Origin: Mycteria americana
Taxonomy: Eukaryota; Chordata; Aves; Ciconiiformes; Ciconiidae
Assembly (NCBI RefSeq): GCF_035582795.1
Contig: NC_134367.1
Coordinates: 41,043,062 to 41,107,061, forward strand
DNA: 64,000 nucleotides
Reading direction: 5' to 3'
Shown: positions 24,324-35,900 of the stretch, piece by piece
Position numbering within the stretch: position 1 is the first letter of the stretch
How the letters are laid out: every line of letters begins with the position of its first letter
Made by a program: the position numbers and the translations under genes
Notes under the pieces: generated by a model
The model's input: the letters and a program-made list of their open reading frames with translations, nothing else
The model's database searches: none
What the model was told of the DNA's origin: nothing

Positions 24324-24485
24324 ATGGCGGACGAGGAGGCCGAGCAGGAGAGCGGTAGCCTAGGTGGCGACCTCCTGGAGCTGCGGCGCCTGCGGGAGCG
24401 GCTGGTGGAGCTAGAGACGGGGCTGCGGGAGAGCCCCGAGCCGGCGGTGCAAGCGGCTACCGAGTACTGCAAGCAGCTCTGCCAG
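24324..24485 (+). CDS. ZNF292: ZNF292 exon 1, coding part (start codon, residues 1-54)
   Basis: This is the first coding exon of zinc finger protein 292, a very large nuclear C2H2 zinc-finger transcription regulator related to RLF. The frame opens MADEEAEQE, as I recall for mammalian ZNF292, then has a leucine/arginine-rich helical stretch (residues 18-36) and ends EYCKQLCQ at a CAG/gtcagg donor in phase 0. The start has a strong Kozak context (A at -3, G at +4) and sits in a CpG island. The ATG also overlaps an AAGATGGCGG YY1-type element. The 5' untranslated part and transcription start cannot be fixed from sequence alone. The frame stays open for 34 more codons into the intron, but the join to exon 2 restores the family sequence exactly, so that read-through is not the product. 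The zinc fingers of this family are encoded in a huge last exon that lies beyond this window. Confidence 0.95.
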
Positions 24486-24501
24486 GTCAGGCCGCCTCTT
24501 G

Positions 24502-24531
24502 CCTTCCCTTCCTTCCCTTCCTTCCCTTCCC
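24502..24531 (+). repeat. (TTCCC/TTCC)n pyrimidine microsatellite
   Basis: A run of cttccc and ttcc units starts 17 bases after the exon 1 donor. It is an all-pyrimidine tract, possibly length-variable, and could influence splicing or form a triplex. Function is not evident. Confidence 0.8.
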
Positions 24532-24716
24532 TGCCCCCGCCCGCGCTCTCCCCTCCCCCGCCGGCTCTGTGTGTGCGTGTGCCCGGCTGAGAGGGAGCGC
24601 GGGGGGCGGGCGGGAGCAGCGCCGCCCCCGCCGGGACGCCGGGGGGGAGCCGCAGCCAACGGCCCGGTGCGGCGGTTGGCCCGGGCGGGGGAGGGGGCGC
24701 TGGGAGTTAGTGCTCC

Positions 24717-24734
24717 GGGCCGGGCCGGGCCGGG
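24717..24734 (+). repeat. (GGGCC)4 G-quadruplex-capable tract
   Basis: Four GGG runs separated by CC occur in the first 250 bases of ZNF292 intron 1, on the transcribed-RNA-like strand. This fits the standard G3 short-loop quadruplex pattern. Its presence is direct; folding in DNA or RNA is inference. Confidence 0.75.
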
Positions 24735-27700
24735 CGCTGCGGGGCGATTGACGCCGCCGCCGCCGCTCATTGTGGGCTGAGATGAGGCGACCCGCCCCCC
24801 TGCGCCGGGAGCCGCTCCGGCCGGGCCTGTAATCCCCTTCCCCCGCCTCTCCTCCCCCCCTCCCCGGCGGCCGCCCCGGTTCTCGCGGTCTCTAGGCCCC
24901 TTTGTTGTGCTCTGCGGCTCGGCTTATCGAAGGGCCCTTTGTTCCTGGCGGTGGCGGACCGAGGGCCCCCCCTCCTCGTCCCCTTCTCTTCGGCACCCCT
25001 CCTCCCCTGGAGGCGAAGCGCGGGGCGAAGGGAGGGAGGCGGCAGTCCGGAGATGGGGGCTCCGCTTCTCCGCCGAGGGGCCGGCGAGGAGCTGAAAGCC
25101 CGTCCCGGGTCCCCTCTGCACGGGGCTCCTGCTCTATGCCCGAGTACCCCGCTCCTCCTCCCCCTTCCCTATCTCCCTTCCCCTCTCCCTTCCCTATCTC
25201 ATACCCTAGGGGGATAGTGGAGTTTTCGCCACCCTGGGAAAGAGAAGGCGGTGAAGTGGCGGTGGACTAAACTAAGTCGCTAGTGATGGGTGGCAGGTCT
25301 GCGGTGCTGCTCGCCGTTTTCTCGCCCTGTCAAGGGAGCGCAACCCCACCTCAGGAGAGGGCTCCTGAGCAGTGTCACTGTTTGAAGCACCATTGTGTGT
25401 CATTATTCTGGCTGTGACTGCCGTCGGGAAAAGGCCTGCTTCCCGAGGGCTTGGGCTGGTCCTGAAGCAGGGGTGTTTGCAGGTGTTTCTTCTGAACTAG
25501 TGACCCTGCTGAGTATCCCTTTCTAAACAAACTTTGTGGTGCTAGCTCTACAGTTAAAACAAACCACTCCATTTTAGTCACGTATGCGTCTATACGTTGC
25601 CCTGATTTCTCTCAGATGTCCTTTCTCAGCTAGCATTGGGTATGACACAATGCATAAAACAAGTTCTTAAATATTTTAGGCCACAGAAATTCACAGAAAC
25701 CGCTACTTCTGTGGCTTTACTATGGGTTTAATAGTCTATCTGATAAAAGTGATAATACTTGTTTACACATTACTGTCACCCATTCATGGATTGTAGGCAA
25801 ATTATTAAAAGGTGGAACGGATAAGAGTGAATTCACGCGGTCGGTTTGAATGGTGTTTTCTTTGTGATTTTGTATCTGTTTTCTTAAAGAGTTGATTCTT
25901 GGTGCTAGCCATTGTAGCATGGTAATTTACACCTTTGTCACTTCTGGATTAAACTGGGCTCTACTTCTTGCTAACCAGGGAGATTCGCTGCTAAATATTT
26001 TAAGCATATTCCTTTCTCGTATTTTATTTCATGTGTACGGGAGTCGTATTTCAGGTTCTTTTTCTCCAGTCAAAATTGATCATATTGTATTTGGGTAGAA
26101 TGTTCGTGTAGATGCACAGAAACAAGAGTGGTTTATGTTGGTTCAGATCACTGCGTTCTCAGTCTATTTAATCTTTCTGCCTACTTTCTTAAATTCACAC
26201 ACTGGGAGGTGGAAATCTGGCTTTCGTGGCTCTGGCTCGACCTCTAACTTGTGAATGAGCTTTTCATTGAACTGAAGTACTTGGGTAGGTGGGAACGAAG
26301 ACACCATCCTTGACAGGTACAGAGTAGATTACTGGTGTGTAAAGCAGAATTATCACAGAAATTATGGTTGTGTGTGCTTAGTGAGTGACTTCAGTAATTG
26401 ACCGATTGATTTAAAGTTTAACAAAAAATAATATTCTTATTATTTTAATGGCTGTTGCAAAAATCCATTGCAAGGCCCAAGTTTACTAATTTTCTTAAAC
26501 GTACACCTTTTAAAAACAAGTATCACTGGACAAAACAGTTGTGTAGAAACTGACTTAGATAAAAATCCATGCTGTTTTGAAATGAATTACTGTCCCTTCT
26601 ACACCAAGATTTATAGGAAGGCTGTATCTGTTTTTGCAGGCTGAAGGCTGATGTGTAACACTGAGAGTTGACACATGGCATTCAGTATTGAAAGATCCTG
26701 CTTTTCAAATTTTAAACCGAGGTCTAAACAGATGCTTAATGTATTAAATAGTGTTGTTGTTGGGCGGATATTTTTTATATTGGTTCAACAGAGATTTTTT
26801 GAATCTGTTCACCTGTGCTGGTGGTGCCAAAATACTTATTCAGCCTCTTCTACAATTTTAATCCTTTATTGGGGCTAACACAAAATAGCGTTTATGATTC
26901 AAATAGTAGGCTTAGCTACTTAGCTTGCACCACATGACAGAGGTTATAGAAAAGTCATGTAATAGTAAAAGCCATCTCAGAAATCTCTTTTAAATAAGTT
27001 TAAAGGCATCTGCCATGATTTCTAGCATAAAGTCTTTGAATATATATGCATGAAAGAATAATTTGACTGGTCATATATACAAAACTTAGAGTCTTATTTA
27101 TATTTAAGTCTGGAAGTGCAGCGCTGAAGAAGTATTTTAGTGTTTTATCTCAGTATGATTTCACCTGCTTTTTTTTTTTCCCCCCGTGCTTAGTTTCTTG
27201 GCATGAAATAACTACACAGAACTTGAAAAGTCTTGTGTCCTTATTTTATTTTGCCAGGTAGTGACTCTGGAGCCCAGCAACCACATAGCTTGTTGCCATA
27301 AATCAACTTTTTAAATTTTTTTTTTTTTAATGAAGTGAGTACCATAATGTTTGAGAAATAAGTGTATTTTCATACCCAAGGAAGCTAAAGAATGTGCAGT
27401 AGAGCATTGAAAGATCCTTTGGTTCAAAGGCAAATAAGGGATTTAAGTATTCTACTCTAATTAAATGAAGTGGGAGTTGTATGGTCAAATCCCTTATCTG
27501 GTTTTGAAAAATCTCAATTTGGACTGTTTCAATGTTTATAATCCAACAGTGTGGTACAAGTGTTACAAACACAGAAAAACAAGATCCCTTGTACCTTGAC
27601 AGAAGATAGTATTATAGAACGGTTTTCTTCTCTTGTAAGAATAAAGTTTACTTTGATGCATTTTATATGCAGCATTTCATTAGCTATAAATATTTTTGTG

Positions 27701-28794
27701 TTTTGCTGCTGATTGCACTGTGAAATTATGCAATTATTCTTAAATTTTAAGGGGATTGTAGACTGGACCTTAATCCTGTACCATATCTGTGTGAATGTAG
27801 TTGTGTTCACCATTGTCAGCATGCAATAGAGAGCATTATTTTTAATTGTTATCAAGTGAAATTCACATCCGTACGGATATATGTAAGATTACTTTTTAAT
27901 TGTGATTCATGCTCTTCTGTTGCAATTTGGTAATTAGCAAATCTGTGACAAACGGTTATGTTGTCACAAACAATATGTGTGCAGACTGGGGCAGACAAAA
28001 CAAGTATCTTCAGCTGTAGTGACTAAAAATTGAAAGTGTGAATTTTGCAAGAATTCAGCATGGTCCAAAGAAAGACTGCTGTTCTTGTCACTGTGTGGTG
28101 GCTGATTAGATTCTTTTCAAACTTTGCTCTTAAAGGTGATCGTTCACTGTGTTCAGTTAGAAGAGACCAAAACATTTGGGTTTTTTCCCTGAGAGAGCTA
28201 GGTGAATGTGATGCTGATGGGTATATTGGAGCTCTTCACTATGGGCTGTGTTCCCTTCCAGTTGGTCATTAACCAATCTAACCTTTATTTTCTTAAATAC
28301 CAAATTGCAGGCTGGTAACAAATTTTCTTTTGTAGCTAGTTAGCTGTGAAATCTTTGTGGTACCTCTACTTATCCTGACTATTTTTCTGTAGCTGACATG
28401 TTTCATCTTTGAGCTTATTGGTCTTCCCTCCATTGTTGTTTTTGACTTTTCATCTCTCTTCTGAATCTGCTTCTGAGGTTTTTTCTTTTCTCCAAAACTG
28501 TAAGGTGGTCAGGTTTGTTGTACTAATGTACAAGTTGTCAACATATAGTGAGTCCAAAATATTTGGACTGTTGTGCTATCCTTCCTCAACAACTTTGCCT
28601 GTACTTTTTGTCTCATGTGTTGGTTGTCTTGTCATGTCTGCCTGTTATGAGAAAATCCTGTCTTAAAATATTTTAACAAGTGTGCTTAGCCATCAGTAGA
28701 CACATTAATAGCCTTCTAGTGTAGACAGTTTACTCAATATTAACCTAGGATCTTCTTAGCACTAGCAGCAAAAGTGTAATGCTGATGGAAAAAT

Positions 28795-28815
28795 GGGGGG
28801 GGGGGGGGGGGGGGG
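28795..28815 (+). repeat. G21 homopolymer
   Basis: Twenty-one consecutive guanines in otherwise AT-rich intron 1, followed by cgcaaagg and an A/C-rich stretch (28,838-28,874) of caaaa and ccaaa units. The run could fold as a quadruplex. Its exact length is doubtful in any assembly. Confidence 0.85.
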
Positions 28816-29271
28816 CGCAAAGGTTTTTAGCTACTTAAAAAAACAAAACAAAACAAAAAAACCAAACCAAAACTTCTTTTAAAGAAGCTTGGTTTTAACT
28901 GATGTGACTGCATAGAGTTTGTTCCTACTGTTTTAAACTGATGTTTATTGTGTGTTGAGGTACTAGTGAAGTATTAGTTGGGGAATGTGCATATTGGTCC
29001 TACCTTAATACCTTCAGGTAGTACCTTTTTTTGTGTGCTGACATGCTAAGAGTAGATCTTGGTAATGTTGGGGAATATATACTGTAGTAATCCAAATATA
29101 AGGTGTCACTCCTAAAAGCAAACAAAGATAGCTCTACATAAAAAGCTTTTTTAATTACATACCTGTAATCAATATACAATAAAGTTACAAAGTTTTCACT
29201 AATGATTTGTTGCTGTTGGAGTTTAGTCCTGTTTTCTTCTCTTATACCTTACTACAATTGTCTTTCAGTTT

Positions 29272-29990
29272 TTACACCTCACAGACTTCACAACTTTCTG
29301 GTGCTGTCACCCTCTTCACTGTTGTCATCTTCTCCCTTTTGGTTTCTGTATTCTCAGCTTCCTCTTCAGACTCAAGATGACAGAAATAATGTTCAGTTCT
29401 GTCCATAGAATTTGAAATAAAGTCTTTCTTAAACCTGTTAGCTACAACTTCTGGGTTTATCCAAACCCAGTCTGTCTTAATCCAATGACAAATAAGTGTT
29501 TCAGTAGGCTTCTTCATTTTTTCCTGTAGGAATTAGAGTATGATCCCTTGCCAGGAGTCTTTCTGTATGTAAAGACCTCAACAGTCTTTGAAAGGCTTAT
29601 TTGCTATTTCATTAAGCACCTGCCGTTGTGATGTCCTTCCTCCTGATGTGACTGTAAGATTGGTGTTCACTGACAGTGAAAAATACCATCAGCAAAATGT
29701 CAGGTGCCCTTTTAATACAAGTAGAAGACATTTCATCTTTTTCTTAATATCACACCTGGTGTCTTACTCCAGACAACATTCATTGAACTCTTCATTGAGT
29801 GTGTAGGTAGACATCCACCCTTGATTTTGTTTGGCTCAACAGCTAATAGTGATCTTTACATAATATAGTCACAAACTGCTGGAATGTGAATGTTGGTAAG
29901 GTTGCTATTTTTTGAGCTTTCAGTTTAATGATTTCCTGTGTAACCAGGTCTCTGTCTCTTCTTTTAAGTACGCACAAATTCTACAACTTC
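29272..29990 (-). mobile_element. Pogo/Tigger-like DNA transposon relic (transposase remnants)
   Basis: Reading the minus strand from right to left, a CENP-B-like helix-turn-helix remnant (KLKAQKIA, about 29,905-29,935) is followed by a large internal deletion. Then come GWM (near 29,815), LLVLKGHLT, VNTNLTVTSGGRTSQ, NKPFKDC (about 29,582-29,602) and a final open segment, 29,272-29,517. That segment contains ETLICHWIKTDWVWINPEVV and FKKDFISNSMDRTE. These correspond, in order, to the pogo/Tigger transposase motifs LLVLDSFRGHLT, VIPGGLTSQLQPLDV, NKPFKD, W-IKTAW--I-PEVI and FKKCGISNALDGTED. Stops and shifts make it inactive. I could not identify convincing terminal inverted repeats. Confidence 0.7.
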
Positions 29991-32900
29991 TTTAAGTAAA
30001 AAGTGTTTTCTTTTGAGTCCAGTGAGTGATTTCGACACTGAGCCTAACCTTAAATGCTTCTGTTCTGGTGTTTTCATCTTTGCACATTTGCCTCTACCAC
30101 ACTGTGTTTCTTCCTGCTCTCACAGTTGGTAGTTTTTTCTGTATACGTTACCATGTGTGTAAGATTTCCATCATATCTTCTAATACTTTTCCATTTTGCT
30201 TTTGTACCTGTGACCTCCAGATGATCTGCTATTCAGGGAGAGATGTACAGCTGCCAGAAATCACAAGGAATCCATTAAACTATAGTACACCACACAGATT
30301 CCCAAGTGCACGAGGAAAAACAACTGTCATCACTGTGTCATCTCATGCAAACTTTAAGCTGCCTCAGGCATTTTTGTGCTCCTTCATTACTATAAGACCT
30401 GCCGTGTCAAACAGTCATATTATCTTATTGACATGGTGGGGGTGCGAAAATGACCCCCCTGATTTTCTAACTTAAACTACAGGGAGTCAGGGAAGTTGTC
30501 TTGCTTTCAAATAAATACAGTGTGTGTGCATGTCTGGATATAATGAGTATGCGTTTAGAAAAAAAACACCCTCACTGTTTAGGGTAAGTCTAACCAATGA
30601 GTGTAATTGTTCTAGTCCTTGTCCTCAGTAATGGCATCAAGCCTCAGCATCATGCCAGATTGGAGCTGGTCTTCATTAGAACTTCTGAGCTCTGTACTGT
30701 AAGTTTTTATTAATACAAATTTTCCTGTATCAAAGTAAGTGGATGTGACTGAAATAGTTAAATTTTTTCTACTTGTGTATCTCTGAAAATTAGAATCTCA
30801 TTGATTTGCTTTTCTAATCATCCTCATGTCTAAGCTTTCTCCCATGCTGTCAGTCCTTTTTTTTTTTGTCATGATAATTTCAGTCAAATATATTTGAGCA
30901 TGAAAAGTACCAAGATGTGATATACATGGATTTTTTTTTTTTTTTGAGATAGCTAACATGTTCAGGCAGCAAGTTTAGTTCAGTGTGTGTTTAGCTCATG
31001 TCTTACCAAGTGTAATGATCTTGTAAAATGTAGCTTTCTGTAGTTTATTTGAATTGTTTCCCAGTTACATATTAGGTTACTTGGACAACCAGAACTGGTG
31101 CAGTTAGGTTTAGATGTGTGTTTTCTTTATAATCTGCTTATGAAAAAAGTCAAATCTTTAATAACAGCATTTTAATATTATTGTTGGGCAGATGAAGGGA
31201 ACCTTAAACTCATTTTGGTGACAGTTTTCATCTGCTGTAATACATATTAAGTCTTTTCATTTTTGTAAATCACCATAAATGTAAAAGGAATCATTTGTAT
31301 TCTTGATTTTTGAATAAATTGTTTCTTCTATGTTTAAAAACTCCTTAAATATAGGTAGATGGTTAGGAAAGAACAGTCATAACAACGTTGTGTTTTAGTT
31401 TTGAAAACTTCCCTTTTGAGCTATCTGGTTTTGGCAGTATTTTCCCGATATGGAACATGTATCTGGAAGATATCTCAGTCAGCTAGACCATGATTCCAAA
31501 GCAGGATTAATTATTGGTAAGCTATAGCTACAAATGCTTGTTTAACCTGTTCTCAAAAATTTCCAGTAAGAAACATTCCAAGAAAACTCCCTGAATAATA
31601 CATTTTAGTTCAGTTATCTTTGCCGTCAAACATTTGTTTTGTTTGGCTTTTTTTTTCCCCATTACAGTCTAACTTGGTCTCTAATCTCTTGTTGCAATTT
31701 AAGACTACTGTGATGTATCCTATCCTATGCAGACATGGAAAGTAGCATATTCTTTTTCTGTTGGAAGCACCCCTTAGATTTTCAAGTCTTTCTTGTCTTT
31801 CAAGTCTTCTATTTTCAGTCTTTCTCCAGTTTTCACTTTTGTGAACAGAGTTTTTGCAGTCCTTGATTTAAAATTTTTCCCTTTTTCCCTCCCTTTCCTT
31901 TTCACTTTGTTACTATATCCTTGGAATCTATGTAGTTTTGAAGTACTTACCTGCAGGGAAGGTAACAATCTAGTAAGAATTCAGTAAGAAGGTGACAACC
32001 TATGTAAGACTTAGGATTTAAGTGCTTTTCCTATAAAACATACTATTTATCCTTCCAAGTACAAATAGTCTGGAGAAGGGCGATGGTTCTCAAATCATAA
32101 CAAATTAAGGTAGTTAAGAAGATGACAAAATGTAGATGGAGGGATTAAAATGAACAAAACTTCAGAATCTTTACAAAAGCTCACCTTTCTCTGTAAGGTG
32201 CTGCATATGATACTAAATCAAGCATTCCCGTTAGTTACTGTGGGAAAGAAAAAAGCTTTTAGTTCAGCAAATAAATACTTAGTTTCATAGTTACCCTGAT
32301 GCACAATTTTTGCTGGGTTAAAGTTACTTTATGCTTTTACTAAAGTTATTGAGAAAACCCCTCCTATCAGCAAACTACCATTTCTCTAATACTTTTAGCC
32401 AAAAGTTAATACTTGCAGGGTATGAAGTGTGGTTACAGTTAGTTTTCCTCCATAATATCCTTGATTCTTATTGCCCATTGAAAGACTGTGAGGCATTGTG
32501 CTTTACACAGTCCTTCAGCCATTAAAAAAAAAATCTGAAGAGTTTACTGTAGACTTCAATTTACTCATAGTGGTTGGCTGTAAACAATAGCTGCACATCT
32601 ATGCTAGCATAACTAAACATGTTAGGTACTTTCTGTACTGGCATATATATTCCTGCCTTTTCCTTTTCCCACAAATCCAAACTTTTTTCCCCACTTTTGA
32701 ACAATATATATCAATAATGTCTAGGTCGCTTTCTAAAACTACGATTGTCGAAGATTCACTGTCTAAAAAACATGAAATATTGACTATGGAAAATATCTTC
32801 CTTATTGTGCAGGACTGTACAAGGAATATATACATTTGTTAATATTAATGTTCAGTAAGGCATCTCATTTTATCAAAATATCCACAGTATGTCTCAGTTT

Positions 32901-35900
32901 CTTGATAAGGAAATTACATATCTATTTGAATGTTCAGTCTGTTTTCTACATTTTGTTAGAGAATGGATACCTCAAACCATTGATCATGAGGGAAGGCATC
33001 AAAAAAAAAAGTGCTCTTCTAGGGAGTCTTTGCTTCCATTGTAACATTGTGATATGTATGGAGCATATCTTCAAGAAATAGTGCTCCTGGCAGTGATTTA
33101 TATCTATCAAAAATTTTTTGTTAGTGTTGTTTTTAAAGGCCTCCATATAAATTCTTGAGCAGTTGTAGTCCAGTGTGTATAATTCTTTAGTTTTCATGAG
33201 GGAAACTAACATGACATTCTTATGCCATCAGCTTCTCTAAAATGATGATGTACAAGTTGCAAATTTAAGTTTAAATAACAGGTAAACAATAGGACTTGAA
33301 ACTATCTTTTGAAATAGTATTCCCCATTTTATTTTATTATTTGTGCTTTTGCATATGTTAAGAACTTTGTCTCGCGTTTTAAGAAATGTGCAGGTGTTTT
33401 TTTTGAGGTGTGGAATATTTTTTTTCTATTTGTCTTTCCAAATATGCATTAAAGAGAACTCCATGGTATTATTTCTGGGATCTTTCATCTCTAAGGGTAA
33501 ACTGCACTGCTTTCATTTGGGAAGAGTTAATCTAATAACATCTAGTACTTGGCAGAACAAAGACATTCAGAAGGAAGGTATATGTAACATCAAAAAGGCA
33601 GTGGAGCTTTATGAAATTATTCTGTGAAAATAGGCCTGATCTAGTAGGAAATTGGACTAAACTTGCAAAAACATGTGCCTGTAGTTTTTGGTAAGAATAG
33701 TTTGATCAAATTTCTTCTCCATCTTCTCTTCTGTAACGGTTGTACAGTCTTCTGGTATGTAATATTCTGGCTTCATGATTCGCTGTATGAAGCTGAAGTA
33801 AATTAATCTTTCATCAGAGAATCAGGAAAATCCTGTGCTAACTAATGTAGTTATCACTTGATTGTTTTGTTAATTATTCTGAGCTAGTCACACAATTCTT
33901 TGTCCTTATAGGGACTCATGTAACGTGAATGACTTCTGCCAAAGCTCCATCCAGCTTCAGATACTGACTCCTAGTGTTCATTCTCTCCTGACTCCTGGAC
34001 AGATGCATTTGTTGCTTTGAGAAACTTAACTCCCTGCAGTAAAATTCTTTAGGCTAAAGACCAGTCTTTATTTTGTAACTCTGTTGTCTTTTGGGTTATA
34101 GCAGTTATCTTAAGGGTTTTAATTTGAGCTGAGAGCGAGTATGGTGTTGCTTTCTCGGTCTTCTGCATATCATAAAGAACAGAATTTGGTAGGACTCCTT
34201 TTGTCTTCTGTTATTCAAAATGATGGAGAGAATTGATTCTGGTGAATAGATAAATCCTGTTTGATATTTATGTATCTTATACACTGAATACTGTTTTGAT
34301 TAATTCAGTGATCAGGCATTCAATCAAATTACGAGTAAGGAGTTCCTTAGTCTTGCGATTCCTACTTGTCTCAGAAGCTTGTGATAATACACTGTTTTAT
34401 AACAGAATGAACACAAGGATGAGGACAAGAAGAGGTGAAATGTTCAGAATCACAAAAGACATAATCTGAACTTCATTTTTACTTTAATCATTGGAGGGTA
34501 GCTCTTACAAAGACAATAGCTGGGATAAAAAGTAACTTCTGATTACGAATCCATAATAGAGAAGATGGTAAAACTTAAATATCCCAATTCTACAGACCTG
34601 GAATTTGCATAATGTTCTAGTTGAAACTGGCATGGCAATTGAACCCTGCTTTTGGATGCCCAGCCAGACTTCATGAACCACATCAGTGTGATGGCAGGAG
34701 CTTTGAGTTCTGCTCAGGGTTGATAACATATTCAGGAGAAAGTATAATCTTGGCTCCTCTCCTTCCTCACACATGGACACAGTGGCAGTACTTGACACTG
34801 GTATAAGGACACAGCTGGTTGTTAGGCACTGTGTGAATCAGGTAGATGTTGCCTTGTTCTTTGACAGGAAATGTAGATCAGATGGAAGCATCCTTTGGGA
34901 TGCCAATTTGACTGTGCTGAATAGACAAGCTTAAAATGGCAATTAAGTAACCTTTCTACTGAGGAAGAAGATTATCAATTAAGTTCTCATCAGAATTAGG
35001 TTTGGAGTAGCAGTGGGAGAAGTTGCATTCGGCTAATACAAAAATGTAACGCAGATGAACTACAGAAATATTTGTAATGTCTCATTTCACTTGACTGAGA
35101 GAGCAGGTTCAAGTCACCTATATTGCAGGAAATGCACGTATTTTTAGATTAGACACAGTTATTTCTGGCTATCTTCCTATTTTTAATCTGCCCATATGCC
35201 TGTCTGATAATTAAAAGAATAGGTAATTTAGATTTCCTGGCAGTGGATAAAAGTTTACGGTAATGAACATCCCACCACATTCCTGAAATGCCTGTTTAAT
35301 AGTCAACTGCTGAATATTGTTTTTAACTAAACAGACTAAAATATGAAGGTTGGGATGACAATTTCACTACTTATGTAAGGATGCAAGAGAAATCAGATGC
35401 TAGTGACAAGATCAGAAAGAGCACAGTGAATGCAAAATGTTGAAAGATTAAAGGCAAGCCTAAAAAAGGATAATTTCTACTACTGTATATGGCAAAGTAT
35501 GAGGCTTAATGAAGTTATTTCCTGGTATTTTAAATAATTTACTTGTTTTCAAACAGTTTATGTATGTAAGGGGAGACTGTCCATTGATTTTCTAGGTTTT
35601 TCTGGTTCTTTTTCTAAAACTAGCTGGGTTTTGAATCTTAAGGAAAATAGTGACTAAAGAATAATGGGAGGAATAGCACCAAGGTAATTTCTCTTTTGTT
35701 TTGCCTCTTTTAATTTAATAATTAGTAATCTGAGCTCATGCAGTATGTTCAGCATGCCCAGATGAAAAACATACAAATTGCTTTCGCCTTTTGACTTACA
35801 TTTGGGGAGAAAAACATCCCTGTATCACTTAACAGAAGGTTCTATGTTTGGTAATTAACTTTCCAGAGTCAGTTGTCTCTCTTCCTTGCTGTGTTTTTGG

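Larger units (their letters stand above)
23750..25130. promoter_or_regulatory. ZNF292: CpG-island promoter of ZNF292
   Basis: Base composition changes abruptly from AT-rich to very GC- and CpG-rich at about 23,750 and returns near 25,130. The island covers the region upstream of exon 1, the exon itself and the first ~650 bases of intron 1. No TATA box sits at a sensible distance. The visible elements are GC boxes, E-boxes, an ETS-type CCGGAA (24,216-24,221) and YY1-type motifs, typical of a dispersed housekeeping promoter. The island extends about 570 bases upstream of the ATG, so divergent transcription leftward is possible. The edges are estimated by eye. Confidence 0.85.

Noticed and set aside
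24321..24485. RLF instead of ZNF292 as gene identity
   Set aside because: RLF shares the domain but differs at the start and in many positions. MADEEAEQE and EYAEKWKTSEDPLPLLEVYT fit ZNF292.
24486..24590. Read-through of exon 1 into the intron as an alternative 88-codon protein
   Set aside because: The downstream residues are low-complexity Pro/Ser/Phe from the TTCCC microsatellite, and the exon 1-exon 2 join gives the exact conserved sequence.
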